Positions 45,898 to 57,859 of a DNA stretch of 64,000 nucleotides are shown piece by piece (the stretch's first letter is position 1; each line of letters opens with the position of its first letter). The DNA lies in contig CM046874.1 in NCBI GenBank assembly GCA_025667525.1, positions 283,016,880 through 283,080,879 on the forward strand. Direction: 5' to 3'. Origin of the DNA: Glebionis coronaria. Its lineage: Eukaryota > Streptophyta > Magnoliopsida > Asterales > Asteraceae. The notes beneath the pieces are model-generated. The model saw only the letters and a list, made by a program, of their open reading frames with translations. It was not told the origin of the DNA and searched no databases. Position numbers and translations under genes: made by a program.

Positions 45898-48800
45898 GAC
45901 CGGAGATCGCTCGATGCTCAGAAATTTCGTCAGCAAGTTTCTAGGAACGGTTAAATTCGGCAACGACCATATTGCGAAGATCATGGGTTATGGTGCATAC
46001 CAAATTGGGAATGTTACGATTTCAAGAGTTTATTATGTGGAGGGACTTGGTCACAATCTATTTTTAGTGGGACAATTTTGTGATTCAAACCTTGAGGTGG
46101 CTTTTCGACAACATACTTGCTTTATTCGCGATCTTGCAGGAAATGATTTGTTAAAGGGTTCTCGAGGGGATAATCTCTACACACTTTCCATTCAAAACAT
46201 GATGGCCGCCTCTCCTGTATGCCTTCTTTCCAAAGCATCTAAGACCAAGTCATGGTTGTGGCATCGTCAGTTATCTCATCTCAACTTTGATGCTATAAAC
46301 CATTTGGATAAAAATGAACTTGTTCGTGGTCTTCCAAAACTTAAGTTCGACAAGGATCATTTATGTTCCACGTGTTCTTTGGGAAAAAGCACCAAGAAAT
46401 CATACAAACCTAAAGCTGAAGATACAAATCAAGAACCACTGTATCTTTTTGCACATGGATCTTTGCGGGCCAATGCGTACGGCTAGTGTGAGTGGTAGAA
46501 AATACATCCTCTTCATAATGGATGATTTCTCAAGGTTTACATGGGTAAAATTTTTAGCATCCAAGGATCAAGCACCAGAGTATATCATTACTTTCTTAAA
46601 GATGATCCAAGTACGTCTTAATGCTAATGTTCGCCGCATTCGCACTGATAATGGAACTGAGTTCGTTAATCAAACTCTAGGAGACTATTACGAGAAGGTA
46701 GGTATTTCACATGAAACTTCTGTTGCCCGCACTCCACAACAAAACGGTGTCGTGGAAAGACGTAACCGTACACTTATGGAAGCTGCTCGAACTATGTTGA
46801 TTTATGCGAATGCTCCTTTATTCTTATGGGCTGAAGCAGTGGCAACCGCATGTTATACCCACAACCGCTCCATCATCCGTAAACGCCATGGTAAAACTCT
46901 ATATGAGCTAATTCATGGACATAAACCCGATATTTCATTTCTTCATGTGTTTGGTGCAATGTTTTATCCAAATACAAATAGTGAGAATCTGGGAAAACTT
47001 CAACCGAAGGCTGATATTGGAATTTTCATTGGTTACTCGCCTGCAAAGAAAGCTTACTGAATTTATAACCGTCGTCTTGGCAAGATAGTAGAAACTTTGG
47101 ATGCCGATTTTAATGAGCTGACATTGATGGCTTCTGAGCAACACAGCTCTGAACCCGCTTTACATGAGATGGGAACCGGTACAATCAGTTCCAGACTAAC
47201 TCCCAACAATCCTACTTCTCCATCATTTATACCACCTACAAGGTTCGAGTGGGATAAGTTATTTCAACCTATGTTTGATGAATTCTTTGATCCACTAAGT
47301 AATGATTATCCAGCACCTGCAGCAGTAGCTCCGATTCCCGAAGTTGTCGCTCAAGAAAATGGAAACAGTCCGAGACATCTACTGTTACTCTTGAACCAGA
47401 TGTCTCATCCCCCAACAATTCACAAACTACACCTGAATCATCACCCCCACTCGTTCCTAATGATGTTGAAGAGGATCCCTATGATCACGACTTGGAATAT
47501 GCTCACTTATAAGAGCTTCCCTTCTTTGGTTCACATATACCTGAAGACCCTACCGGTGCGTCTACCTCAGAGGAAGCTCCTGCAATCGTTCACTCCCGAC
47601 CACCACGGATTGAAACTCACAACACAAAATGGACAAAGGATCACCCAATCCACAATATCATTGGTGACATAGATCGACCAGTCTTAACACGCCACCAACT
47701 CCAAGAACATGCATTATATTGCTACTTTGATGCATTTGTTTCCGACACTGAACCTAAAAACTAGCAACAAGCCATGACTAAATCATCTTGGATTAAAGCC
47801 ATGTAAGAAGAACTTAATGAATTTCAACGTCTTGAAGTGTGGGAATTAGTTCCTTTACCCAGCAACGTTGAAATCCTTACATTGTTGTGGGTATATAAGG
47901 TTAAACTCGATGAGTTGGGTGGAGTGCTGAAGAACAAAGCTAGATTGGTTGCTAGAGGTTACAAACAAGGTTTGGGTATTGACTTTGAAGAATCCTTCGC
48001 TCCTGTTGCACGATTAGAGGCAATTAGAATATTCCTTGCTTATGCTGCTCACATGAACATGGTCGTCTACCAAATGGATGTTAAGACGGCATTTCTCAAT
48101 GGTGAATTAAGGGAAGATGTCTATGTAAGCCAGTCGAATGGATTCGTCAACTTAGAGTATCCTAATCATGTGTACAAGCTCAAGAAGGCTCTTTACGGGT
48201 TGAAACAAGCTCCACGCGCGTGGTATGATCTCTTATCTTCGTATCTCATCTCGAGAGACTTATCCAAAGGCAAAGTGGACCCAACTTTATTCATTCTCAA
48301 GGAGGACAACGACATGATACTGGTACAAATTTATGTTGATGATATAATATTTGCTGCTACTAATCAACGAGTGTCTGACCATTTTGAGAAAATTATGTCC
48401 ATACGTTTTAAGATGTCGATGATGGGAAAAATTTCATTTTTCTTAGGGTTGCAAATTTCTCAGAATCCCAAGGCATCTTCATTAATCAACCCAAATTTGC
48501 TCTTGAATCATTAAAGAAATATCATTTTGAAAATTGTGACCCCGTGGATACTCCAATGGTGGAGAGATCCAAGTTAGATGAAGATAAGGAAGGGATAGCT
48601 GTCGATCCTAAACTTTACTGTGGAATGATCGGCACCCTTCTCTATCTGACTGCTAGCAGGCCTGATTTGCAATTTGCTATATGCATGTGTTCCCGGTATC
48701 AGGCTCGGCCTGCCGAAAAGCACTTACATGTTGTGAAAAGGATCTTTCAATATCTTAAAGGAACACTTCATCGTGGTCTGTGGTATCTGAAGGATTCCTC

Positions 48801-49310
48801 TATTGCACTAATCTCATATGCAGATGCGGATTATGCCGGGTGTCAAGATACCAGACGTAGCACTTCTGGCAGTGTGCAACTTCTTGGAGATAGACTTGTT
48901 AGTTGGGCATAAAAAAGGCAGAAAAGCACTGCGATATCAAGTACTGAGGCTGAATACATTGCTATGTCCGGTTGTTGTGCTCAAGTTCTTTGGATGAGAT
49001 CACAATTGACTGACTACGGTCTTGGATTCAACAAAATCTCGATGTACTGTGATAACAAAAGTGCAATCGCTCTATGCTGCTACTACGTTCAACATTCCCG
49101 AGCAAAGCGCATTCACATACGCTACCACTTCATCAAAGAGCAAGTGGAAAATGGAGTGATCGAACTGTACTTCGTCAACACTGAGTATCAACTGGCAGAT
49201 ATTTTCACGAAGGCATTAGATCGAGGACGTATCGAGTTTTGATCGAAAAGCTAGGCATGAAATCATTCTCACCAGTGACACTTAAGGAGTTGGCAGAAGA
49301 ATCTGAAGAA
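45848..49310 (+). pseudogene. pol: Copia pol (PR-IN-RT-RNase H), broken
   Basis: Protease WYLDSGCSKHMTG near 45866. GAG-pre-integrase domain with WLWHRQLSHLN and CSTCSLGK. After a frameshift near 46460 comes the integrase core: FIMDDFSRFTW, TDNGTEF and QQNGVVERRNRTL supply D, D and E. A TGA lies at 47058-47060. RT starts near 47800 after further stops: [38 protein letters not shown] and YVDD at 48332-48343. A frameshift near 48470 precedes the RT end and RNase H (SYADADYAGCQDTRRSTSG, TAA at 48910-48912, [29 protein letters not shown]). The reading ends near 49310. Integrase before RT identifies Ty1/Copia. Not functional as sequenced. Confidence 0.92.
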
Positions 49311-50409
49311 TAGTAGTGGTAAACTATTCTCGAGTATCTTTTGATCGTGATCTTGTATATTATCGTATATATTTAAACCACCAAAAGAAAAATACAAAAA
49401 TATAAAACTTAGGAAAACCATAAAAAATATAAAACAATCAAAATCCATAAAAAATATAAAATCAAGAAAATCCAAAAATATTTTTTCATTTTCAAATCGG
49501 ACATGTCTTTTAGTACGGTAATATTTACGGCCTTAGAAATGTCGATTAAAATTGACACGGCGCCATAAATAGAGTCCGTATAAAAGTTGTACAAATTTTA
49601 AAACATGCCCATAATGGCTTGTAGTTATTTCAAACTGCAACCCGTTTTTCGTATTAAAGTCACGTATTTCTTTTAAAAACGTTGGCTCACAACGGGATTA
49701 ATTTTCTCGGGCAAGGTTTACTTTAAAACCTTGTAAGGGACCAAGTTTACTTTATAACTTGGTTTAACACAAATTAGTGTACGTATTGGTTTAACACAAA
49801 TTAGTGTACATATCAGTGCACTTATTTTGTCAAAATAAGAGAAATCTTATTGCAACCAGAATTGTTCCATAAAATCACTAAACCGGAAAAAGTCTTCATG
49901 GATATTTGTTCTTTTGAAAAACAATGACGACAGCTCTTTAAATAGAAAACAGGTCTATGTTTAAGGGGGAGCAAATATTATATTGCTTTTGGAATTAAAA
50001 TTCATCTTCAAAAAGGGTTTTCAGAAAATATAAACCGACCATTCTCATCATTATATGCTTTGTAATCTTATGTGGTTTGAGGTATAGCCTGTTTGCAATT
50101 AAGCTTTAGGAGTTTGTTTTCGTGTTTGTTTTCAAAGATAAGACATTACGGGTTTAGGTGTTGGCTAGTTCACGTGTTTTTACATGTGTTTATTACACAT
50201 CTTAAACATTGGGGGTAAAAAATTGCACATTTGCAACAAGGGGGACCAAGTTGCAATTTCTTGCAACCTGGTTTTGACCAAAGTCAAATAAACCCCCTCC
50301 CTTTCGTTTGTCTGTCTTTAAAGAAACACACACATACAATCACTCCATCCGCCATTGTTAGAAGCTTTAAACTCCATCTATTTGTGCCTCTCGTTTGTAT
50401 TTGATCTAG
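49311..50409 (+). other. Spacer between pol and the env-like unit, with promoter/leader-like end
   Basis: Contains an A-rich tract (49375-49490), a duplicated GGTTTAACACAAATTAGTGTAC (near 49761 and 49789), and a PPT-like TAAGGGGGAGCAAATATT near 49969. The last 130 bp (from about 50280) look like a plant 5' untranslated leader (CACACACATACAATCACTCCATCC, pyrimidine-rich) ending in the donor-like TTTGATCTAG|GTATAA. Confidence 0.45.
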
Positions 50410-51466
50410 GTATAACTATTTTCATCAGTGCTTATGTTTTTTAGATGATTCTATCATGCTCATATCATAAACTAAAAACATGTATCCATACGAATCTGAA
50501 CAAATTTAGGGTTTATAGATTCTTGATAAAAATGAGATTTTAGAGCTGGGATTTGTTCATCTTGCCTATATATTGGTTATAAACAGGTTGGCCTATGACA
50601 TATTCTTTGTCCCGTAATCGCACTTTTAAGATTTGCCTAGGTTCTATCGCAAAGAATGCGATCCATGACTACGATCGATTCTCATCGCATTGATTGCGAT
50701 GGCTTTACTACGATCCATTCGATGCGATGGCTCATTACGATGGGCTCGTTGCGATGAGTCCATTGCGAGGCTCATTGCGATGGGTCCATTACGATGGTCC
50801 GTTGCGATGGTCCGTTGCGATGGTCGTTGCGATGGTTCCAATGCGATGGCGTTTGCGATGAGTTCAATACGATGGGTTCAGTACGATGGCACCAGTACGA
50901 TGGGTCCAATACGATGCGTCCAGTACGATGGGTATAGTACGATGGGTCCAATGTGATGGGTCCAGTACGACGGCTGTAGTACGATGGGTCCAGTACGATG
51001 GGTATAGCACGATGGGTCCAGTACGATGGGTACAATACTATGGGTACACTTCGATGGGTACAATACGATGCATTATTACAATGGACAAAATTTGCAAGTT
51101 TTTTAAGATATGTTAAGCACTATAGTGGACTTTAGTTTTGCAATGCCTTTGCTTTGAATATCTTTTAGATTGCGACAAGCGTTTACATTGTAACGCTTGT
51201 TAGGATTGTTATGGACTTTTAGAATTATGCACTTGCCTTAGACTTTCTAATGAGTTCAGCCTAGAATGCATTTTTTCCTTATTAGGCTTTCAGTAAATTA
51301 GGGTCACTAACACGAAACCAAGTTTTATTGAAATTAATTAATTTTATCTCATAAGAATACTTGAAAGGTTTCTTATTACAAAAGTTCATCTTATATAATA
51401 AGTTGACTCCTCTATAAACAAAAGAGATACAAATTACTTATTCAATGTCTTGTGTTTTGTTTCCAG
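50410..51466 (+). other. Predicted 5' UTR intron ahead of the env-like unit
   Basis: Donor TAG|GTATAA at 50410, acceptor TTTTGTTTCCAG ending at 51466, followed by GCCATGG with the start codon at 51470. The array at 50640-51075 lies inside. The 5' end fits the enhancing-intron consensus closely (TTTGATCTAG). Prediction only. Confidence 0.5.
50640..51075 (+). repeat. CGATGG / 14-bp TACGATGGGTCCAG array
   Basis: Left part: irregular GCGATGG/TACGATC words. From about 50860 it becomes a regular tandem array with a 14-bp period, CGATGGGTCCAGTA and variants, about thirteen units. The ORFs on both strands through it are artefacts of the repeat. Confidence 0.9.
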
Positions 51467-51469
51467 GCC

Positions 51470-51697
51470 ATGGAAGACAAAGTTTCATCGCTGTCTTGCC
51501 CTTTGTTCAATCCTACTATAATTTGGGTTGAGGATAATCCTACAATTCCTGACGTAGTGGTTGAAACTAAACCAAAGCCCACTGAAGTTTTGGTTGAAAT
51601 TAAACCAAGACCTACTGAGGTGTTAGTAGAAATTAAACCTAGACCTACTGAGGTTCTGGTTATGACAACCAAGAAATCCAAATATTCTAGTAACTAA
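51470..51697 (+). CDS. Small ORF with 11-residue tandem repeat
   Basis: 75 codons, ATG at 51470 in a strong GCCATGG context, directly after a predicted splice acceptor. Contains three 11-residue units of the type VEIKPRPTEVL (51557-51660 approximately). No known domain. It could be the first coding exon of the env-like unit, since a donor-like CTAG|GTTGTT follows shortly after its stop, or an independent short ORF. Confidence 0.4.
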   Translation: MEDKVSSLSCPLFNPTIIWVEDNPTIPDVVVETKPKPTEVLVEIKPRPTEVLVEIKPRPTEVLVMTTKKSKYSSN

Positions 51698-52230
51698 TGC
51701 TAGGTTGTTCTCTCATTAGAATAAATTGTCTGTGGCATATCATTCATAATTCTAGGTGTTATTCTGAATGTATGAACTGTGTCCATATGAACTATGCTTG
51801 TATTTTGCAACTCAATCATATGTGGTGACATTTGTTGTGATTTATTTCCAATGCTTAGGATTTACATAGTTTATGAGATATATATGTGTATATATCAAGT
51901 GTTCTTGTGTTTATCTAAAAGTAGGAAAATGTCGATAACCGAAGAAGAACAAAAACAACTAGATCTTATCCTTGTTCCACTTAATGCTAGAATGCAACAT
52001 GCACCAAATAATTTTCGTCTGAGAGACGATTTCGATCCTTCTTTGGCGGCATTCAAAATTGCAACATACATCCTAGATTGTTCACCAATAAAGGATGCAT
52101 TATGTGTCACTGCATCCGTCCCTCAAGTATACATGCACGAATTTTGGGCAACTGCCTCAATCACACTAGCAAAGCAATTGTCAAAGAAGATTATCTCTTT
52201 TACTCTAAACAACAAAGACTTGACACTTGA

Positions 52231-52233
52231 CCT
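52231..52233 (+). repeat. Target-site duplication of CACTA element F, left copy
   Basis: CCT; repeated at 58276-58278. Removing one copy with the element restores the env-like reading frame exactly. Confidence 0.8.
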
Positions 52234-52240
52234 AGGTACT

Positions 52241-52360
52241 AGAAAATAAGCCTAATGTAACATTTTTGAAGCAGCACTTCTAAATTCTGTTGCCTTTTAG
52301 TAAATATTTGTTATATAGCAACATTTTATAAATAAGTGTTGCAAGTAAAGCTCTACTGAG
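52241..52360 (+). repeat. Left subterminal repeats of F
   Basis: Words related to GTAACATTTTT, GCAGCACTT, TAGCAACATTTT and AAGTGTTGC in both orientations, of the kind bound by CACTA accessory proteins. They match words at the right end. Confidence 0.65.
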
Positions 52361-52599
52361 TTGTTCCGGTTCGGTCCTTGATCTGATCTTATTAAATATA
52401 ATTGACAAGATTTTTGGCATGACCAAACCAAATCGGATCAGACCCAAAATCGAAATGGTCTAAAACCTCAGACCGAGAATCAGACTAAAATTTCCAGTCT
52501 GAATCAAATCGATCCGCCTGGGTCGGTTTTAAGTCTGCCGTGCTCGGCCCTAATAAAAGCTTACGTTTTGTAACCTAAAACTAACACCCGCTAAAACCG

Positions 52600-54998
52600 C
52601 CTCATTCTTTTCTTCACGTAACTACCCAAATTGCCAAATCCCAATCCACCTAATCATCTCCGTCTTGCTTCTTTCAAATCGATCAGGAAACCCTCAAATA
52701 CACATAACCGTCAACTGGGTGTTGTTGTGGCAACGTGCATTCTGATGCCTCTTGCTTTCCTTGTCTTCAGGTAAATCTTTAAAATTTATCATCTTTGCAT
52801 ATCAATTCAAAGTCTTTTTTAATTGTAGACTTATTAATGATTTGTCATGCTATATCATGCTTTGTGGAGGATATGATGATATTCTAATTTAGTGCACATG
52901 AGTAATAGTTTATTAGGGATTCTATGGTGTTCTTATGCTTTAGGATAATACCTAATTAGGAATTTGTACTATCAAAAACAATAAAAAAAGCTACCGGATT
53001 AGCAATTAGTAGGATACAAGCAAGAGGGTGTTTGGGAGTGCGTTTTAGACCCGATTATCTGATTGTCTCGTTTACAAAACGCAAATAATCAATATTCAGT
53101 GTTTGGCAATAAGAAGTTTAGAATCGATTATTCACGTTTTAGAGTCCTCAAAACGCTAGTTTGCAAAAGTAGCTATCTACCTACTGCCAAGAAACGTGAT
53201 TTCCTTTTCCTACTTCAATTACTGAGCTGCCCTTATAAACGGGTATGATTCATACGAGTTACCTGGAAAATAACTTGTTATTATCATTGAAAATATTTTC
53301 TATAACTAAACGCGTTTTCTGAATTTTTAAGTGTTTTATGGAAATGGAAATTCCTTCTCTTTTTCTACAAAACAGAAAATAGGAAATGAAGGAAAATGTC
53401 GTTGTTGACTTGGTGATTCAAGGTTTCTCTCGTAGAGTATCTTTCTTGGAACAACGCGGCTAATAACTGAAAGAGATGTAAAACCCAAAATATAGAAGTA
53501 ATTTTATACAAAATTAATTAGAGCCATAGCTTTAGAATCCATTTTCTTTTAAGCCCAACATATAATTCGCTTTACACGCTATAAGTATTTTACAATGGCC
53601 CATAAATAATATGGAGTATCCTTTTTCAATAGAGTTACTAAAAATCAAAATTACAAAGTATAAAATGAAAAAGTGTTTCAAATTATGATAGGAGTAAACA
53701 GTAAAATATATCAAGTTTCATGTATTATTAATTTGAGATACGTAAAATTAACATAATTACACAAAATATAATGTTGTCTATTTTAGTCATTTAACATGTT
53801 GAAGTATAAACTACTTTGATTTTCTAATCATTTAAATTTTTTATTTGATTATTGTGATATCAAACAATATAATCAAATCCAAATACTACATTTACAATCA
53901 CGTTTTGTCACAACTAATTATCTGATTATTCAATTTCAAAATGAATGATCTATTTTCAATAAGCAATCTCTAAGTGTGAATCAAAAGGATGAAATTAAAT
54001 AACATTTTGATGTCAAATATTCTGGTCAATATAGCGTCATTTACATATTTTATTAGTACGACATATTCTTTCTTACTTGCAATACTAACCAATAATCTTT
54101 TTTTCTCTGAATCCTCATTCGCTATTTCAGTTTCAGTTATTTGAATCGGTGTTGGTGAATTCCTACTACATCTTGCTATTGGTTCCTAATTTATTGAATG
54201 CGTTTATCAGAAAGCAATTTGAATGACATCTAATTATCTATCTATCTTCTATTATATTAAAAGATTCAGTCCTCTAATTTATTGTGCATGTCTTCATAAA
54301 TAGGTTTTGAGAAGTTGAAACTGATGTAAATGAATGGCAGAAGTTCTTGGCTTCAAAAAATAACGGATGTAAATGAATGGCAGAAGCCGATGTAAATGAA
54401 TGACAGGAAGTTCGTGGTCTTACACGTGCTTTATCAGCTTCTATCTTATAACAGTGTTGCTACCCTCAATTTGGTGAGTCCTCATGATTGGTTTTAAAGT
54501 CTTCGATATATTGTTCATAGTGGAAGTCCCAGACATATGTATTATGCAATAACCTCAATCTTTACAACACTAGCCAGTTATGTTGGTCATGTTCAATCAA
54601 ATATATAGTTACCTTACGAGGTTATTTCCCAAGTTCCAGTTACGACAGGGCTTTTGATGTGTTCAAGTCACTTATTATTTGTTAATATTGCCAGATATAA
54701 CCTTTTGTAGTTCTAGGTGTCAATAGCTCACAAGTGAGATTGTTGTGAAAAATCAAAACAAGTAGATTGTTGTATTTAGTGCATACATATCACTGAACTT
54801 TATTATGTAAAGTTCACAACTTAATTAGGTAGCGAAACCTGGATGAATACTTATCTGAAACCTACCCAGAAAAAGGTAGTTAATTATTTTTTGTTGTGTT
54901 TTATAGAACGTTCATGGAATGATTATTAATATGATTTGGTTGTTGAACTAAGTGAGGGTTTTTTGTTTAGTGGAAAAGAATGAAAGAGAAACAAAAAG
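52600..54998 (+). other. Putative 5' UTR exon and long intron of the F gene
   Basis: 52600-52770 has leader-like CT-rich sequence and ends TTGTCTTCAG|GTAAATC, a good donor. From 52771 to about 54960 no coding sequence is seen. It contains a GTGTTTGGGAGTGCG/GTGTTTGGCAATA pair (near 53028 and 53099) that may be MITE debris, and three copies of GATGTAAATGAATGGCAGAAG (54323, 54366 and 54388 regions). Confidence 0.4.
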
Positions 54999-56338
54999 AT
55001 GGAAGACGGAAGCCAGCCAAAATTGGAACAACACGAGAACAAGCTAAGCCCAGAGAGACCCAAGTTTCTTCAGGTGTGCAACTATCATGTTGTAACTTTT
55101 GTTGTAAGCCGTAACTATATACCACAAGTTATTTAGCTATGGTACATGTCGCCAGGGAAGTTGTTTTCAAAAAGCTTATGCTTATCAGGATCAGTTGTTT
55201 TTATTATAAAAAAATAAATAAATGACTAAGCCATTAAATAAATAAACAAAATAATGTATAAATTATATCTCTAACTCTAACTCTGTGTTTGTTTTATTTG
55301 TTGTATATGAATGCAGAATAAGTTTAATTTGACGCCACACAAGAGTGATCCTGGTAGATGGAAGGAAATACGTGGCGGCATCAATCAAATGCTTACAAAG
55401 AGTTATAATTCTCGAAAAAATACGCTCAAGACAAAGCATTGGGTCCGAGACATCGATACCGGCAGGGTAGATATCGACAGAGTCCGCAGCGAGCGTCCAG
55501 AGGAAATTACTTCAGAGGACTGGGAGAAACAGATCGCACTTTGGAGTAATCCGGATTACGAGAAAAGATGCCAAACGAACTCCCAGAACCGGTCTAAGCA
55601 GAAGACGCCGAGTCGGCAGGGATCCCGATCGTTGGCACGCCTTCGAGACCAAGTGGTGAGAAATTCTATAATTAATTTACATACATATATGTCTTTGATT
55701 ATATGTTTTGGTGTGTTGTGATTTTTTGTTTTGAATTTGCTTCATTCTATATATACGTGTCTATGTATGTACAGACGCAAGCTGCAATTGAAGCTGATGT
55801 GCCACCCCCGACTGTCATTGATCACTTCTTCATTGCGCACACCGACCAGGATGGGAATTTTCCTTGCGATGCGGACCGCGTTATGTATGTAAGTATTTTT
55901 TTTTAAATTAATTAATTAATTAATTTTTTTTGGATATGCCTTGGTTTTTTACTATTCCTTGCCGATAAATAATGTACCAACCCGACTAATATATAATATA
56001 CTAACTGTCGTTTGTTTTTGTCACTTCATTAGGAGGAGATGCTTGCGATGAAGGCTGAAGGAAAATATACGAACGACGAGATCAACCGTATCGTCCGAGG
56101 TGGAAAGCAGCGAGGCCACATGCCCGGTGTCGGCCAGATAGTGCCGAGAAGGAGTGCTCACTATATTCCTCCTCCTCCTCCCGTCGACCCACGGTTGGAA
56201 CAAGGGGCTCAAGTGTTTAACTTTATGAGAAGTGACGATAGGTTTGCCGATGCGTTCGCAGCATTTCTATCGGGTGGTGCTAGCGGGAGTGGCACGGGAG
56301 GCAGCGGTAGTGGCGCCGGTGGGAGTGGTAATGGTTAG
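54999..56338 (+). CDS. CACTA accessory protein (Transposase_24, Ptta/En/Spm family)
   Basis: Exons 54999-55073, 55317-55655, 55775-55888 and 56033-56338 (25, 113, 38 and 102 codons, all phase 0) give a 277-residue protein. Splice sites: CAG|GTGTGC...ATGCAG, GTG|GTGAGA...GTACAG, TAT|GTAAGT...TCATTAG. The second exon carries the family signature: SDPGRWKEIRGGINQML, EDWEKQIALW, KRCQTNSQNRSKQ, RQGSRSLARLRDQ. The last exon has EEMLAMKAEGKYTNDEIN and a Gly/Ser-rich end. The ATG at 54999 is chosen because it gives a phase-0 junction; the ATG at 54980 would run into a stop. Such proteins are thought to bind subterminal repeats and assist the catalytic transposase rather than cut DNA themselves. Confidence 0.8.
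55086..55147 (+). repeat. 62-bp direct repeat, copy 1
   Basis: CATGTTGTAACTTTTG...TATGGTACAT, identical by eye to 57289-57350. Here it is followed at once by GTCGCCAGGGAAG, the half-site of the palindromic array. Confidence 0.85.
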
Positions 56339-56631
56339 TATGCTTGTCTTGTTTTTCCTACCTTAGCATGCAAGTTTAATAATTGTAAACCCCGAATTGC
56401 AAGTTTAATAAGTGTAACTAGGAACTTTGTACTCAAGTTGTGACATGTATTTGTATTGATCGAGAGGTTACATGTTATTGTGTTTTGGTACTAGATTCGT
56501 GGTAGATTTTTAGTATTTTTATCTTCAGGTTTTGTATTTGTATTCCCAGGTTTTGGTAGACTTTTTCCGGAAAAATTCCGGAAAAAATCTGGAAACAGCC
56601 TGCTGTGCAGGCAGCTAAAAAAAAATGTCAA

Positions 56632-57250
56632 AGTTTCCCTGGCGACATGTCGCCAGGGAAACTTTGGCTTATTTGACTTTCTAAAAAGTCAGCCAAGTTT
56701 CCCTGGCGACATGTCGCCAGGGAAACTCAAAAAAAACATTGACTTGTCAACGCCAGGCGTTGAGTCGTCAACGTTACGTCTAGTTTCCCTGGCGACATGT
56801 CGCCAGGGAAACTCAAGAGAAACATTGACTTGTCAACGCCAGGCGTTGACTCGTCAACGTTACGTCTAGTTTCCCTGGCGACATGTCGCCAGGGAAACTC
56901 GAGAAGAACATTGACTTGTCAACGCCAGGCGTTGACTTGTCAACGTAACGTCTAGTTTCCCTGGCGACATGTCGCCATGGAAAAGTGAGGTTTAATAACC
57001 TGTTTAACTTAAGTTCCTTAATCAGCCATATTTTCCCTGGCGACACATGTCGCCAGGGATACTATCCCGCACCAACTCCAGCGTGTCACCAATTTTTGAA
57101 CCAAAGAGTTTGCGGGGCCCACTTGTCGCCAGGGAAATCCTAATTTGTCGCCAGGGAAACAATCCCGCACCAGCCTTTCTTGGCGAGGTTTCCCTGGCGA
57201 CATGTCGCCTGGGATTCATCTTCCCTGGCGACATGTCGCCAGGGAAACGT
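56632..57250 (+). repeat. Palindromic GGCGACATGTCGCC array
   Basis: Seven copies of a 14-bp perfect palindrome, most extended to TTTCCCTGGCGAC/GTCGCCAGGGAAA, plus one variant and several half-sites. Three units are part of an approximately 86-bp tandem repeat (from 56735, 56821, 56907) that also holds the inverted repeat GTCAACGCC/GGCGTTGAC. Likely subterminal binding sites of a CACTA-type element ending at 57288. Confidence 0.88.
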
Positions 57251-57288
57251 CGCGAATTTGGCCAGGGAAGGCAGCGAATATTGTAGTG

Positions 57289-57350
57289 CATGTTGTAACT
57301 TTTGTTGTAAGCCGTAACTATATACCACAAGTTATTTAGCTATGGTACAT
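57289..57350 (+). repeat. 62-bp direct repeat, copy 2
   Basis: Second copy of 55086-55147, directly after ATATTGTAGTG, which looks like a CACTA terminus. Confidence 0.85.
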
Positions 57351-57859
57351 ATGATACTTCTGGCTAATAAGAGGAAATAAATTTATAAGCTTTTTGAATG
57401 TGTGGAAAATTCTAATTATAAAGGTATAAGACCTAATTGTTATAATTGAATGTATAGAGCAACTTTTTTACTAATGTTCTCTTCCCTTTGTATTCCATAG
57501 GTTAAAATATGAGTATTTGTATATCAAATTGATGTGTAACAGGCCGCGTTTCTTTAGCGCACTTCACCAACGAAAAGCTAGATGAGGGAGTTTCGAAGAA
57601 GATGTCAAGAGTTGTAGGATTTTGATAAGATAAATTTTCTTTGTTCCACATAATGTATGTCTGTTATTTCACATTGTCCAAATGAGTCAAAGTACTGTAT
57701 CGTATATTCTATTGTACTTGACTACTACGTATTTTTTGATGGAATGGAAATATGGATTTATTTACTAGACTTCCTGATAAATTTTGTTTTATGAAAATAA
57801 AGCATTTATTATATATGTGTTGCATGAAATAAGTGTTACCCATTGTTAGAAAAAGAGTT

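Noticed and set aside
54241..54275. Helitron-like 5' end (TCTATTATATTAAAAG)
   Set aside because: Only a short resemblance; no CTRR hairpin end or Rep/helicase sequence could be paired with it.
57022..57330. ORFs on both strands through the palindromic array
   Set aside because: Caused by the repeated GGCGACATGTCGCC palindrome, which reads open on both strands.
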